A stretch of 64,000 nt of DNA from Glaciecola sp964195425 (GCA_964195425.1 CAXMOM010000062.1:6351-70350), one strand, 5' to 3'. Positions 37,459 to 47,765 are shown, numbered from the stretch's first letter. Notes: a model not told the origin generated them from the letters alone. A program made the numbers and translations.

Positions 37459-38751
37459 TTATTGGCCTTTAATTTCACTGCGCCCGTTATACACGGCCGC
37501 TGCGCCTAACTCTTCTTCAATACGCAATAGCTGATTATATTTAGCAACACGATCTGAACGGCATAGTGAACCTGTTTTAATTTGTCCGGCCGCTGTGCCT
37601 ACTGCTAAATCAGCAATAGTCGCGTCTTCAGTTTCGCCACTGCGGTGTGAAATAACCACTGTAAAACCAGCGTCTTTGGCCATTTTAATAGCATTTAAGG
37701 TTTCGGTTAATGAGCCTATTTGATTGAATTTAATCAATATGCTGTTACCAACACCATTGTCTATACCGCGCTTCAATATTTTGGTATTGGTCACAAATAA
37801 ATCATCACCCACTAACTGTGCTTTGTCGCCTAGAATTTTGGTTAAGTATGCCCAACCATCCCAGTCACTTTCATCTAAGCCGTCTTCTATCGATAAAATT
37901 GGATAGCTAGCGTTTAGGTCGGCTAAGTAGTCACTAAATCCATTTGAATCAAATGATTTACTTTCGCCGCTTAACACATATTGGCCGTCTTTATAGAATT
38001 CAGATGCTGCACAATCGAGTGCTAGCGTAATATCTTCATTCATCTTATAACCAGCGTTTTCTACTGCGGTCACAATAATAGACAATGCTTCAGCATTTGA
38101 GGTGAGGTTAGGAGCAAAGCCACCTTCGTCGCCTACAGCAGTACTAAGGCCTTTCGCGTTTAATAGTTTCTTTAAACTATGAAAAATTTCTGCGCCCATT
38201 CTTAAGGCTTCTTTGAAGCTTTTAGCGCCTACCGGCTGGACCATAAATTCTTGAATATCAACGTTGTTGTCGGCATGCTCGCCGCCATTGATAATGTTCA
38301 TCATTGGCACAGGCATAGAATATTGGCCAGGTGTACCGTTAATATCGGCAATATGCGCGTATAAGGGCTTACCCACACTAATCGCTTGAGCTTTCGCCAC
38401 TGCTAACGATACCGCTAGAATTGCATTTGCGCCAAGAACTTCTTTGTTTTCAGTGCCGTCTAAATCAATCATTATCTGGTCGACGTTGGCCTGGTTGGCA
38501 GCGTCTGCGCCCAAAACGGCGATGGCAATTTTATCGTTAATTGCGCTAACCGCTTTTAATACGCCTTTTCCCAAATAGCGCGCGTTGTCGCCATCGCGCA
38601 ATTCAAGGGCTTCGCGCGAACCGGTTGAAGCACCCGACGGTGCAGCAGCACGGCCCATCGCGCCACATTCTAAATAAACGTCGGCTTCTACAGTGGGGTT
38701 ACCTCTGGAATCTAATATTTCGCGTCCAACTATTCGGCTAATCTTGGCCAT
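37459..38751 (-). CDS. eno: Enolase
   Basis: 430-residue phosphopyruvate hydratase converting 2-phosphoglycerate to phosphoenolpyruvate in glycolysis, also an expected component of the RNA degradosome. Typical blocks are present: REILDSRGNPTVEADV, GASTGSREALELRDGD, GGEHADNNVDIQEFM, VGDEGGFAPN, SIEDGLDESDWDGW, LIKFNQIGSLTET and SHRSGETED. Length is exactly as usual. It follows pyrG by 27 bases in the common gammaproteobacterial pyrG-eno order. Confidence 0.98.
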   Translation of the reverse strand: MAKISRIVGREILDSRGNPTVEADVYLECGAMGRAAAPSGASTGSREALELRDGDNARYLGKGVLKAVSAINDKIAIAVLGADAANQANVDQIMIDLDGTENKEVLGANAILAVSLAVAKAQAISVGKPLYAHIADINGTPGQYSMPVPMMNIINGGEHADNNVDIQEFMVQPVGAKSFKEALRMGAEIFHSLKKLLNAKGLSTAVGDEGGFAPNLTSNAEALSIIVTAVENAGYKMNEDITLALDCAASEFYKDGQYVLSGESKSFDSNGFSDYLADLNASYPILSIEDGLDESDWDGWAYLTKILGDKAQLVGDDLFVTNTKILKRGIDNGVGNSILIKFNQIGSLTETLNAIKMAKDAGFTVVISHRSGETEDATIADLAVGTAAGQIKTGSLCRSDRVAKYNQLLRIEEELGAAAVYNGRSEIKGQ

Positions 38752-38778
38752 GATTTTTCCTTTTTATATGTTAACTAA

Positions 38779-40410
38779 TTAATGATTTTCTTTTTTATAC
38801 GCACCTGCGGCTGCTACAAACTCGGTAAATAATGGGTGCCCGTCGCGTGGTGTTGAATTAAATTCTGGGTGAAATTGGCCAGCAACATAAAACGGGTGAT
38901 CTTCTAACTCTATTACTTCAACGAGTGCTTTGTCGTTAGATAACCCGCTTACTATTAAGCCTGCTTTTTCTATTTCGTCTCTTAAGTTGTTGTTTACTTC
39001 ATAGCGGTGACGATGGCGTTCGTGTATTTCAGTTGCCCCGTAGGCTTGCGCAACCTTCGAGCCTTCAACTAAATGGCAAAGTTGGCTGCCAAGACGCATA
39101 GTACCACCTAAATCGGTAGTAACATCTCTGATCTCTTTACTGCCATCTGCATCAAGCCATTCGGTAATTAAGCCAATAACAGGGAAGGGTGTGTCATGAT
39201 CAAACTCTGTGCTGTTTGCGTTATCCATACCGGCTACATTTCGCGCATATTCAATATAGGCTACCTGCATGCCTAAGCATATTCCTAAGTAAGGAACATT
39301 GTTAGTACGTGCGTAATGTGCGGCGGCTATTTTGCCTTCAATACCGCGTTCGCCAAATCCGCCTGGTACTAATATAGCGTCGAGGTTAGTGAGAAGTTCA
39401 GCACCTTTGGCTTCAATATCTTGTGAATCTATGTGCTTAATATTTACGGTTAGGCGATTTTTAAGGCCTGCGTGCTTTAAGGCTTCATTTACCGACTTGT
39501 AAGCATCTGGTAATGCAACATATTTGCCCACCATGCCGATATTTACTTCGTCGACTGGGTTTGATTCTGCATATAGCACTTGTTCCCACTCGCTTAGGTC
39601 GGCCTCAGGTAAGTCGTAACCAAAGCGCTTAACTACTAATTCGTCCATACCTTGAGCTTTCAAAGACGCTGGAATACGGTAAATACTGCTGGCATCGCGC
39701 AATGAAATAACGGCTTTTTCAACAACATTAGTAAACAACGCTATTTTGCTGCGCTCGTTATTAAGCAATGCTACTTCTGAACGACACACTAAAATGTCGG
39801 GCTGAATACCTACCGAGCGTAATTCTTTAACTGAGTGTTGAGTGGGTTTTGTTTTTGTTTCACCAGAAGCGGCTAAATAAGGCACCAAGGTTAAATGCAT
39901 AAACAAGGTGTGGTCGCGACCACGTTCTACACCAAGTTGACGAATAGCTTCAATAAAAGGCTGCGATTCTATATCACCCACTGTACCACCAATCTCAACA
40001 ATGGCTATATCGTGACCCTCTGCGCCGGCTATTATTCGGCGTTTAATTTCATTCGTAATATGGGGAATAACCTGAATGGTGGCGCCTAAATAATCGCCTC
40101 TGCGTTCGCGTTTAATTACTTCTTCATAGACACGGCCAGTGGTAAAGTTATTACGACGGGTCATGCGGGTACGAATAAAGCGTTCGTAATGGCCTAAGTC
40201 TAGATCGGTCTCGGCGCCATCGTCGGTAACAAATACTTCGCCATGTTGAATAGGGCTCATTGTGCCTGGGTCAACATTTATATAAGGGTCGAGCTTTAGC
40301 ATGGTAACGTCTAGCCCGCGCGCTTCTAAAATAGCAGCAAGTGAAGCGGCAGCTATTCCTTTCCCAAGCGATGATACAACACCACCGGTGACGAAAATAT
40401 AATTTGTCAT
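38779..40410 (-). CDS. pyrG: CTP synthase
   Basis: 543-residue enzyme making CTP from UTP with glutamine-derived ammonia. The N-terminal synthetase domain has FVTGGVVSSLGKGI, LKLDPYINVDPGTM and EIGGTVGDIES. The C-terminal glutamine amidotransferase has GGFGERGIEGK, the nucleophile in GICLGMQ and the partner His-Glu in FHPEF. Length is normal. It is the first gene of the pyrG-eno unit. Confidence 0.98.
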   Translation of the reverse strand: MTNYIFVTGGVVSSLGKGIAAASLAAILEARGLDVTMLKLDPYINVDPGTMSPIQHGEVFVTDDGAETDLDLGHYERFIRTRMTRRNNFTTGRVYEEVIKRERRGDYLGATIQVIPHITNEIKRRIIAGAEGHDIAIVEIGGTVGDIESQPFIEAIRQLGVERGRDHTLFMHLTLVPYLAASGETKTKPTQHSVKELRSVGIQPDILVCRSEVALLNNERSKIALFTNVVEKAVISLRDASSIYRIPASLKAQGMDELVVKRFGYDLPEADLSEWEQVLYAESNPVDEVNIGMVGKYVALPDAYKSVNEALKHAGLKNRLTVNIKHIDSQDIEAKGAELLTNLDAILVPGGFGERGIEGKIAAAHYARTNNVPYLGICLGMQVAYIEYARNVAGMDNANSTEFDHDTPFPVIGLITEWLDADGSKEIRDVTTDLGGTMRLGSQLCHLVEGSKVAQAYGATEIHERHRHRYEVNNNLRDEIEKAGLIVSGLSNDKALVEVIELEDHPFYVAGQFHPEFNSTPRDGHPLFTEFVAAAGAYKKENH

Positions 40411-40507
40411 CTTGTTCCTAACAATTAGGTTTATGAAGTGTGGTGGTTTTTAGCAGCAACATTCTATTATTAAAAAATTAACGTTTAAAACGAGCAAAAC
40501 ACACACA

Positions 40508-40535
40508 AATAAGGCGGCATGAATACCGCCTTTGT
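40508..40535. terminator. Hairpin terminator downstream of mutS
   Basis: AAGGCGG (40511-40517) and CCGCCTT (40526-40532) form a perfect seven-pair stem with an eight-base loop. On the minus strand it lies about 105 bases after the mutS stop and is followed by a modest T-rich run, so it probably ends mutS transcription. Confidence 0.7.
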
Positions 40536-40638
40536 TGGCAAAGTAGTATACCTACATTTACGCTATTTAGTAAGTCAAAAATAGCTTCCTTACTAGATTT
40601 AGTGATGCATAGTTACTTTGACCAGTGGTATTACTAGA

Positions 40639-43314
40639 TCAGTTTTTTTCACTTAAGCGTGTTTTCAATCGATACAGCACGGCTTGGCTTTCTCGTGGGG
40701 TAAGTGAATCCAAATCGAGAGCGGCAATAGATGCTTCTAACCAATGCGGTTCATCTAACAGAATACTAAGTTGTCGGTGCGCATCTCCTTGCAGCTCGCT
40801 GCTTGCTTCAGCCTGTTGTATTTTTGGCAGCCTTTTTATTGTTAGTGGCTCGTTGTTTTCCAGTTGTGTTAGTTTTTGTTTTGCTAAATCAATCACGGTT
40901 TTGGGCACACCGGCTAGTTTAGCGACTTGAATACCAAAGCTACCGCTTGCTGCGCCTTGTTCAACTTTATGCATAAACTTAATATCTTCGCCGTATTCAA
41001 GTGCGGTCACATGCACGTTTTCTACCGCTGAAAATTGATCGGCAAGCTCGGTTAATTCAAAGTAATGCGTTGCGAATAAGGTGAAGCTTTTGGTTTTTTC
41101 GGCAAGTTGCTGTGCGCATGCCCATGCTAATGACAAACCGTCGTATGTACTGGTCCCACGGCCTATTTCATCCATAAGCACTAAGCTGTTTGCGGTAGCG
41201 TTGTGCATAATGTTGGCTGTTTCTGTCATTTCAACCATAAAGGTGGAGCGTCCAGAGGCTAAATCGTCAGCAGCGCCTATACGCGTAAATATTTGGTCTA
41301 TAGGACCTATTTTTGCATCGCTTGCGGGTACAAAACAGCCAATATAAGATAAGATCACGATCAGCGCCGTTTGACGCATATAGGTGGATTTACCGCCCAT
41401 GTTGGGCCCAGTTACCATCAACATACGTCTTTTATCGTCCATGTAAATTGGATTGGCAATAAAAGGGGTTTGCATTACTTGCTCTACCACTAAGTGGCGA
41501 CCATTGTTGTAGGAAAGGGTGTTTTGGGTAACTAATTCGGGCTGGTATAAATGTAAGCTGTTTGCACAGTGGGCGAAGTTTGTCATTACATCTAGTTTGG
41601 CAATATAGGCAGCACTGTTTAGAAGCTGCGAGAGCTGCGGGATAATGATATCAAACAAACCTTCATATAAGCGCTTTTCTAGGGCAAGCGCGCGACTCTG
41701 GCTGGTAAGCACTTTGTCTTCGTGATCTTTTAACTCGGGTATAATATAGCGTTCGTTGTTTTTGAGTGTTTGTCTTCTTATATAATCAGCGGGCACCTGT
41801 GCGCTATTTGCGCGGCTCACTTCTATATAAAATCCATGCACTTTGTTGTAGTTTACTTTAAGCGTGCTAATGCCGGTGCGTTCTCGCTCTCTGGCTTCGA
41901 GCTGATGTAAGTAGCCGGTTGCACCATCGGCTAAATCGCGCAAATGGTCTAATTCTTCACTAAAGCCTAGCTTTATTACGCCGCCGTCTCTTAACACCAC
42001 TGGCGGATTTTCTATTATGGCTTGTTCCAGCAGTAACGATAGTTCGGGATAATCGCTAATTTGTGTTTGATAGACACTTATATGTTGGTTCACCGCTTCG
42101 TTTTCTTGATTTGTATTTTGTAATAATGCCTGCATTAAGCTTTGCAAATTCGGCAAACTGGCAAGGGCGAGAGATAAACGTGCAAAGTCTCTTGGTCTTG
42201 CGCTTCTTAATGCAACTCTTGCTAAAATTCTTTCTATGTCGCCTATCTGCTTAAGCACGCTTTGAAATTCTTCAATATCTGCATCTAATAAACTATTGAT
42301 AACACAATGCCTATGCGAAATTTCTTCATGGCTAGTAGTTGGTCTGTGTAAATAGCGTTGCAGTAATCGCGATGCCATATTAGTGGACGTATGATCGATA
42401 GCTGCAAGCAGCGTATGCTGGGTGCCGCCAGACAGAGTTCGAGTAAGTTCCAAATTTTGTTGGGTGGCTGCGTCCATCAACAAACTGTCGCTAAGCGATT
42501 CTTGATGAATAGCATTTATATGCATGAGTTGAGTGCGCTGGGTTTCATTTATATATTGTAAAACACACCCAGCACTGCAAATTCCCACCGCATTTGCATT
42601 AACACCAAAGCCATCCAAGTTGTGTGTGTCAAACTGCTGGTTAAGCTTGCTAATAGCCGTTTGGTGATCAAATTCCCACTCAGGCCTTTTGCGTTTACCG
42701 CTTATATTGCCTAAAAGGTGAACAAAGCTAGCGCCCTCTGGATATAGCAATTCAGTAGGTTTTATGCGAGCCAAATTTGCAAGCAAAGCTTGTTCAGACT
42801 GACAATCAAGAAAGTTAAAACGTCCAGAAGCGAGTTCGATATAGGCAATGCCGAAGGTATGGCTTCTTATTTTCTGTGAGCTGTTTGTTTCAGAGCGTTT
42901 TGATTTACCTATGCATACAGCTGCTAAAACTGATTCACTGCGCTCGTCTAATAAGGCTTCGTCGGTAATTGTGCCTGGGGTAAGTATGCGCACTACTTTG
43001 CGATCAACAGGACCTTTTGATGTGGCGGGATCGCCAACTTGCTCGCAGATAGCGACCGAGAGTCCCATTTTTACAAGTTTAGCTAAGTAGTTCTCGGCAG
43101 CATGATAAGGCACACCTGCCATTGGTATAGGGTCGCCATTGGCCTTGCCGCGTGCCGTGAGTGAAATGTTTAGTAATTGCGAGGCTTGTTTAGCATCGTC
43201 AAAAAACAATTCATAGAAGTCGCCCATTCTATAAAAGAGTAATTGGTCAGGATGCTCAGCCTTAATTCTAAGATACTGCGTCATCATTGGTGTGTTTTGG
43301 GGCTTATTTGGCAT
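40639..43314 (-). CDS. mutS: DNA mismatch repair protein MutS
   Basis: 891-residue mismatch-recognition ATPase. The N-terminal domain has MTQYLRIKAEHPDQLLFYRMGDFYELF, which contains the Phe-x-Glu mismatch-reading motif (FYELF), and ISLTARG. The clamp and lever follow. The ATPase has GPNMGGKSTYMRQ (Walker A), LMDEIGRGTSTYDGLSLAWA (Walker B and signature) and FATHYFELTEL. It is divergent from pncC, a frequent order in this group. Confidence 0.97.
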   Translation of the reverse strand: MPNKPQNTPMMTQYLRIKAEHPDQLLFYRMGDFYELFFDDAKQASQLLNISLTARGKANGDPIPMAGVPYHAAENYLAKLVKMGLSVAICEQVGDPATSKGPVDRKVVRILTPGTITDEALLDERSESVLAAVCIGKSKRSETNSSQKIRSHTFGIAYIELASGRFNFLDCQSEQALLANLARIKPTELLYPEGASFVHLLGNISGKRKRPEWEFDHQTAISKLNQQFDTHNLDGFGVNANAVGICSAGCVLQYINETQRTQLMHINAIHQESLSDSLLMDAATQQNLELTRTLSGGTQHTLLAAIDHTSTNMASRLLQRYLHRPTTSHEEISHRHCVINSLLDADIEEFQSVLKQIGDIERILARVALRSARPRDFARLSLALASLPNLQSLMQALLQNTNQENEAVNQHISVYQTQISDYPELSLLLEQAIIENPPVVLRDGGVIKLGFSEELDHLRDLADGATGYLHQLEARERERTGISTLKVNYNKVHGFYIEVSRANSAQVPADYIRRQTLKNNERYIIPELKDHEDKVLTSQSRALALEKRLYEGLFDIIIPQLSQLLNSAAYIAKLDVMTNFAHCANSLHLYQPELVTQNTLSYNNGRHLVVEQVMQTPFIANPIYMDDKRRMLMVTGPNMGGKSTYMRQTALIVILSYIGCFVPASDAKIGPIDQIFTRIGAADDLASGRSTFMVEMTETANIMHNATANSLVLMDEIGRGTSTYDGLSLAWACAQQLAEKTKSFTLFATHYFELTELADQFSAVENVHVTALEYGEDIKFMHKVEQGAASGSFGIQVAKLAGVPKTVIDLAKQKLTQLENNEPLTIKRLPKIQQAEASSELQGDAHRQLSILLDEPHWLEASIAALDLDSLTPRESQAVLYRLKTRLSEKN

Positions 43315-43484
43315 AGTTTATTATTATCTTTTTATCGTTTGTGAAAATACAAAAGGCCTAAGCATTATTTACAATTATGGGTCATAAATTTTATTAGCAA
43401 CAAATAATAGTAAATTGTCATTTTTGAATTTCAGGGCATTAGGTGTATTCTATGAGAATTATGCACAACTAAAAAGATCTAGTC

Positions 43485-43988
43485 TTGATTAACTTTACAA
43501 TAAATCAAAAAAAAGAACTTGCTACCACCCTTGGTGAATTACTAATGGTCAGTCATGCCAGTGTCGCAACGGTAGAATCGTGCACAGGCGGCGGTCTTGC
43601 CAGTGCCATTACTGAAATTGCTGGGTCATCTCAATGGTTTAATCAATCTTGGGTGACTTACTCAAATGATGCCAAACATTCGTTGATAGGCGTAAATACC
43701 GACACAATAGACACATTTGGCGCTGTTTCGGAACAAGTTGTAATGCAAATGGCTGAAAAAGGAGCAGTGCTTGCGAATGCAGATTTATGTATATCTATTA
43801 GCGGTGTTGCGGGTCCAGGTGGCGGCAGTGAAGATAAACCCGTGGGCTTTGTATGGTTTGCAATAGCCGGACATGCAATTGATAAAACATATACTTTTAA
43901 TCGCCGCTTTACCGGAGACCGTTCTCAAGTACGAGAGCAGGCGGTTGTACTGGCACTTCAAAAACTGATCCAATGTCTAGCAGACTAA
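43485..43988 (+). CDS. pncC: Nicotinamide-nucleotide amidohydrolase (CinA C-terminal domain type)
   Basis: 167-residue stand-alone CinA C-terminal domain that deamidates nicotinamide mononucleotide in pyridine nucleotide recycling. ATVESCTGGGLASAITEIAGSSQWFN contains the catalytic serine region, followed by VTYSNDAK, SISGVAGPGGGSEDKPVGFVWFA and FTGDRSQVREQAV. The only suitable start is TTG at 43485 with AAAAGA about nine bases upstream. It precedes recA, the typical pncC-recA order. Confidence 0.93.
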   Translation: MINFTINQKKELATTLGELLMVSHASVATVESCTGGGLASAITEIAGSSQWFNQSWVTYSNDAKHSLIGVNTDTIDTFGAVSEQVVMQMAEKGAVLANADLCISISGVAGPGGGSEDKPVGFVWFAIAGHAIDKTYTFNRRFTGDRSQVREQAVVLALQKLIQCLAD

Positions 43989-44295
43989 TCCTTATTCTAC
44001 TTGTTACCATATATACTGTATCGACTACTGGGTATTTATAATAGTAAGCCTATTTACATCTGCTTTTGCTTTTATTATCCACTAATATTAGTGTTTAATT
44101 CTAATAAAAACAGCTAGTTGAAAAATAAATGAAAATAAATTATTGAAACTGTATGATTATACAGTATACTTGCGATATAAATGATTGCATGCATGGTTTT
44201 ACAAGCTTGTGTTTATACGTTTTATAAATAACTTGTTTTCCATTCAGTACGCAAGCCGAACATAAGAATAAACTATACATAAAAGGATATCTATT
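43989..44295 (+). promoter_or_regulatory. recA promoter with LexA box inside the -35/-10 spacer
   Basis: In this 307-base gap, TTGAAA (44143-44148) and TATACT (44165-44170) form a sigma-70 promoter. The 16-base spacer between them is exactly CTGTATGATTATACAG (44149-44164), a full match to the CTGT-N8-ACAG LexA consensus. The arrangement is nearly the same as in the E. coli recA promoter. It predicts SOS control of recA, with a leader of about 120 bases. Confidence 0.93.
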
Positions 44296-45351
44296 GTGAG
44301 CGACAAAAAGAATCAAGCGCTAACAGCGGCCCTAGGGCAAATTGAAAAGCAGTTCGGCAAAGGCGCAATTATGCGTTTAGGCGACAACCAAGCACTGGAT
44401 ATTGAGTCAATATCAACAGGGTCGCTCAGTATAGACATTGCTTTAGGTATAGGTGGTTTGCCTTGCGGCAGAGTGGTTGAAATATATGGACCAGAATCGT
44501 CGGGTAAAACAACCTTAACTCTACAGGTTATTGCTGAAGCTCAGAAAAAGGGTAAAACCTGTGCTTTCGTTGATGCGGAACACGCGCTCGACCCCATATA
44601 TGCACAAAAGCTAGGCGTTAATATTGATGACTTATTAGTATCGCAGCCTGATACTGGTGAACAAGCCCTAGAAATTGTCGACATGTTAGTTCGTTCTGCA
44701 GCCGTCGATGTAGTTATTATTGACTCGGTTGCTGCACTTACGCCTCGTGCTGAAATAGAAGGCGACATGGGTGCCTCGCATGTTGGACTGCAGGCTCGTT
44801 TAATGTCACAGGCCTTACGTAAGCTTACGGCAAATATTAAACGCTCGAATACCTTAGTTATTTTCATCAACCAAATTCGTATGAAGATTGGCGTTATGTT
44901 TGGTAACCCTGAAACTACAACCGGCGGTAACGCACTTAAGTTCTATGCATCTGTTCGTTTAGATATTCGTCGTATAGGTGCTGTGAAAGACGGCGACGAA
45001 GTGGTGGGTAACGAAACGCGCGTTAAAGTGGTCAAAAACAAAGTTGCTCCGCCATTTAAACAGGCTGAGTTTCAAATAATGTACGGTTCCGGCATTTCAA
45101 AAGAAGCGGAATTAATTGATTTAGGCGTTAGCCAGAAACTCGTTGAGAAAGCGGGCGCTTGGTATAGCTATAACGGCGAACGTATCGGTCAAGGTAAGGC
45201 CAACGTCGTTAAGTATTTGAAAGAGCACGTTGCAATGGCGACTGAAATAGAAGCGAAAATTCGTGCTGAGTTGTTACTGCCAAAATCTAAACCTGGTGAA
45301 GACGCTAAAGACGCAAAAGCGACTAAAGAAGCAAAACCGGCAAAAGCGTAA
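44296..45351 (+). CDS. recA: Recombinase RecA
   Basis: 351-residue recombinase and SOS co-protease. Walker A is GPESSGKTT at residues 65-73, with VDAEHALDP and VVIIDSVAAL for Walker B. MSQALRKLTANIKRSNTLVIFINQIR and the DNA-binding loop region MFGNPETTTGGNALKFY are also present. The C-terminal tail is Lys/Ala-rich. The start is GTG at 44296 with AAGGA nine bases upstream. No recX follows; a terminator comes about 100 bases after the stop. Confidence 0.98.
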   Translation: MSDKKNQALTAALGQIEKQFGKGAIMRLGDNQALDIESISTGSLSIDIALGIGGLPCGRVVEIYGPESSGKTTLTLQVIAEAQKKGKTCAFVDAEHALDPIYAQKLGVNIDDLLVSQPDTGEQALEIVDMLVRSAAVDVVIIDSVAALTPRAEIEGDMGASHVGLQARLMSQALRKLTANIKRSNTLVIFINQIRMKIGVMFGNPETTTGGNALKFYASVRLDIRRIGAVKDGDEVVGNETRVKVVKNKVAPPFKQAEFQIMYGSGISKEAELIDLGVSQKLVEKAGAWYSYNGERIGQGKANVVKYLKEHVAMATEIEAKIRAELLLPKSKPGEDAKDAKATKEAKPAKA

Positions 45352-45448
45352 ATACACCTTAGTTGGCCATATTAATCAATAATAAGCTAGCATGTACAAG
45401 TTGCTCTTAGGTTAAATTACCTCAGGTTTTACCGCTAATTTAATCTTT

Positions 45449-45486
45449 ACCCCGCTTTTATTTATAAAAATTGGCGGGGTTTTTTG
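45449..45486 (+). terminator. Rho-independent terminator of recA
   Basis: ACCCCGC (45449-45455) pairs with GCGGGGT (45474-45480). The AT-rich loop can pair further (TTTTTA-like with TAAAAA). A run of six or seven T follows directly. Confidence 0.88.
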
Positions 45487-45637
45487 TATCTAATAAGTCA
45501 AGGTGCCATCAGACAATTCAGCGCTGCTAGTGGGCAGAAGCCTCGACAGCGGGTAAATGCCCAGCGATTGAAGATCACCGGGCTTTCTCATCAGAATATG
45601 TAAATAATGCTTTCTTAAGCGTTAAGCAAAGCTAGTT

Positions 45638-46288
45638 TTAAGCAATATGAACAACGGCAAAACACGCTACCGTCATAAGTGCGACGATTGCAGTGCCTTG
45701 CGTAATGTTTTTGCGTCCACTTCGTGTGCGGCTTTTTTCTGGCAACCATACCATTACAAAGGCTAAGGCACCGCCCGCAACTACGCCGCCAAAATGTCCC
45801 CAAAAAGAAATTCCAGGTATTAACAATGGCAATCCCAAATTTAATACTACAAGCCCAAAAACGGGTGACTTAGTAGGACTCACTCCGCGTCCCCATAAGG
45901 TTATGAACGTAGCGCCCGCTAAACCAAGCACAGCGCCCGAGGCACCCAATGTGGCTTGCATAAATCCGAATGTCAGTACTGCTAAGGTACCGCCAATTAG
46001 GGAGCCGAAATACATTAGGCTAAATCGTAGGCTTCCCAATGCTTGCTCCAATTGAGGCCCCAACATGTAAAGCAGATACATATTAAATGCTATGTGCAGA
46101 ATACTACCGTGCAGAAACCCCGAACTGATTATGCGCCAGTACTGTCCATCCTGAACGAGTGGGCCATATAACATTCCTATATTCGTAAGCATGTCTTGCG
46201 TGGCAAACTGAGCCGCGAAAAATAAAATGTTGGCGGCTATTAGAACTAGCGTAATCGGGCAGCCTTTTGGTAAAGATGGCATGTTCAT
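45638..46288 (-). CDS. Rhomboid family intramembrane serine protease
   Basis: About 216 residues with six transmembrane segments. Catalytic serine lies in GASGAVLGL (Ser117 from this start) and catalytic histidine in WGHFGGVVAGG (His165). HGSILHIAFNMYLLYMLGPQLE is the conserved HxxxN region. I chose ATG 46288 because AAAGGA lies just upstream; ATG 46282 has better spacing and is also possible. Longer starts (ATG 46318, TTG 46366) look less like the family. The C-terminus ends in an extra hydrophobic helix. Substrate unknown. Confidence 0.87.
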   Translation of the reverse strand: MNMPSLPKGCPITLVLIAANILFFAAQFATQDMLTNIGMLYGPLVQDGQYWRIISSGFLHGSILHIAFNMYLLYMLGPQLEQALGSLRFSLMYFGSLIGGTLAVLTFGFMQATLGASGAVLGLAGATFITLWGRGVSPTKSPVFGLVVLNLGLPLLIPGISFWGHFGGVVAGGALAFVMVWLPEKSRTRSGRKNITQGTAIVALMTVACFAVVHIA

Positions 46289-46616
46289 AAAATCCTTTAA
46301 AGTGCGGCTTGTTTGCATGATTAAAATATTCGAGGCCAGAATAAAAGCTAAGCCCGAACTATGCAATAGTAATTAAATGTTATTACTTTTTTACCTATAC
46401 TTTTGTTATCGACACAAGTGGCCAGTATTGAATGATGACAAAATATTTATTTTGTCACTTTTGGGTAAAGCTTGTTTACTTAAGCAGTTGATATCGTATG
46501 TACTACTTTAATCCTATATCTATTGCTTAGCATAAAACTTTATAGTAGAAATATAAACATCATAACCAGTCATACCGCCTTGGTTTGTTTACAAATTCAA
46601 CTTAAATGGATATTTT
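46289..46616. other. Divergent promoter region, rhomboid / lactate dehydrogenase
   Basis: 328 AT-rich bases between divergent genes. The plus-strand gene has GGATATTTT before its ATG. No clear operator, RNA gene or repeat was recognised. Confidence 0.4.
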
Positions 46617-47765
46617 ATGCGTTTGTCTCAATGTCACAACTTTCATGATTTTAGAACCTTAGCTAAAAAGCGGTTGCCAGGTCCTATCTTTGACTATATC
46701 GATGGTGGAGCCGACGACGAAACTACGCAAAAACGAAACACCACGGCATTTGAAGACTGCGATTTGTTGCCAAAGGTACTTACAGGCGTAAAAGAAGTTG
46801 ATTTATCGGTTACGGTGATGGGCCAAAAGTTAGCCATGCCGGTTTATTGTTCGCCAACTGCATTACAACGTTTGTACCATCATCAAGGTGAACGCGCTGT
46901 TGCCGGTGCAGCTGAAAAATATGGCACCATGTTTGGTGTTTCGTCATTAGGCACAGTAAGCCTTGAAGATATAGCCAAGCAAATTGATACACCGCAGGTT
47001 TACCAGTTTTATTTTCACAAAGATCGCGGTTTAAACAATGCAATGATGGCACGAGCAAAAAGTGCTGGCGTACACGTTATGATGCTAACCGTCGATTCTA
47101 TTACCGGAGGCAACAGAGAACGGGACTTACGAACAGGTTTTTCTATTCCATTTCGACTCACCTTAGGTGGATTAATTCAATTTGCGATTAAACCTATGTG
47201 GGGAATTAACTATGTCACTCACGAATCTTTCAAATTGCCGCAGCTCGACGGTCATGTCGATATGGGCAAGGGCGCGAGTTCCATAGGCGATTACTTTACT
47301 AATATGCTCGACCCCTCTATGAATTGGGATGATGTTGCCGAGATGGTTAAAACGTGGGATGGCGAGTTTTGTTTAAAAGGCGTAATGAGCGTTGAAGATG
47401 CTCAGCGAGCGGTTGATATTGGTTGCACGGGCATTGTGATTTCAAATCATGGCGGCCGGCAGCTAGATGGTTCTCGTAGTTCTTTCGACCAGCTATCGGA
47501 AATTGTTGACGCAGTAGGCGATAAAATAGATATATTGTTCGACAGTGGTGTACAGCGCGGTACACATGTACTAAAAGCTTTATCGCTGGGTGCAAAAGCC
47601 GTGGGTATTGGCAGAGGATATATCTATCCACTTGCCGCTGCGGGGCAAAAAGGCGTAGAGCGTGCCTTAGGACTCATGCGTGCCGAGCTTGAGCGCGATA
47701 TGAAGCTGATGGGCAAAACTAAAATTTCTGACTTGTCGCCACGTAATTTGCGCTTTAGAAAGTAA
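46617..47765 (+). CDS. lldD: FMN-dependent alpha-hydroxy-acid (L-lactate) dehydrogenase
   Basis: 382-residue flavoenzyme oxidising an alpha-hydroxy acid, most likely L-lactate to pyruvate with electrons to quinone. LPGPIFDYIDGGADDE, MPVYCSPTALQRLYH, SSLGTVSLEDIA and MLTVDSITGGNRERDLRTGF are typical, and SNHGGRQLDGSRSS carries the catalytic His and substrate Arg. DSGVQRGTHVLKALSLGAKAVGIGR binds FMN phosphate. Substrate choice between L-lactate, glycolate and mandelate cannot be proved by eye. It stands alone without lldP or lldR nearby. Confidence 0.85.
   Translation: MRLSQCHNFHDFRTLAKKRLPGPIFDYIDGGADDETTQKRNTTAFEDCDLLPKVLTGVKEVDLSVTVMGQKLAMPVYCSPTALQRLYHHQGERAVAGAAEKYGTMFGVSSLGTVSLEDIAKQIDTPQVYQFYFHKDRGLNNAMMARAKSAGVHVMMLTVDSITGGNRERDLRTGFSIPFRLTLGGLIQFAIKPMWGINYVTHESFKLPQLDGHVDMGKGASSIGDYFTNMLDPSMNWDDVAEMVKTWDGEFCLKGVMSVEDAQRAVDIGCTGIVISNHGGRQLDGSRSSFDQLSEIVDAVGDKIDILFDSGVQRGTHVLKALSLGAKAVGIGRGYIYPLAAAGQKGVERALGLMRAELERDMKLMGKTKISDLSPRNLRFRK

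Noticed and set aside
45352..45637. recX downstream of recA
   Set aside because: Only a terminator and non-coding sequence are present before the rhomboid gene.
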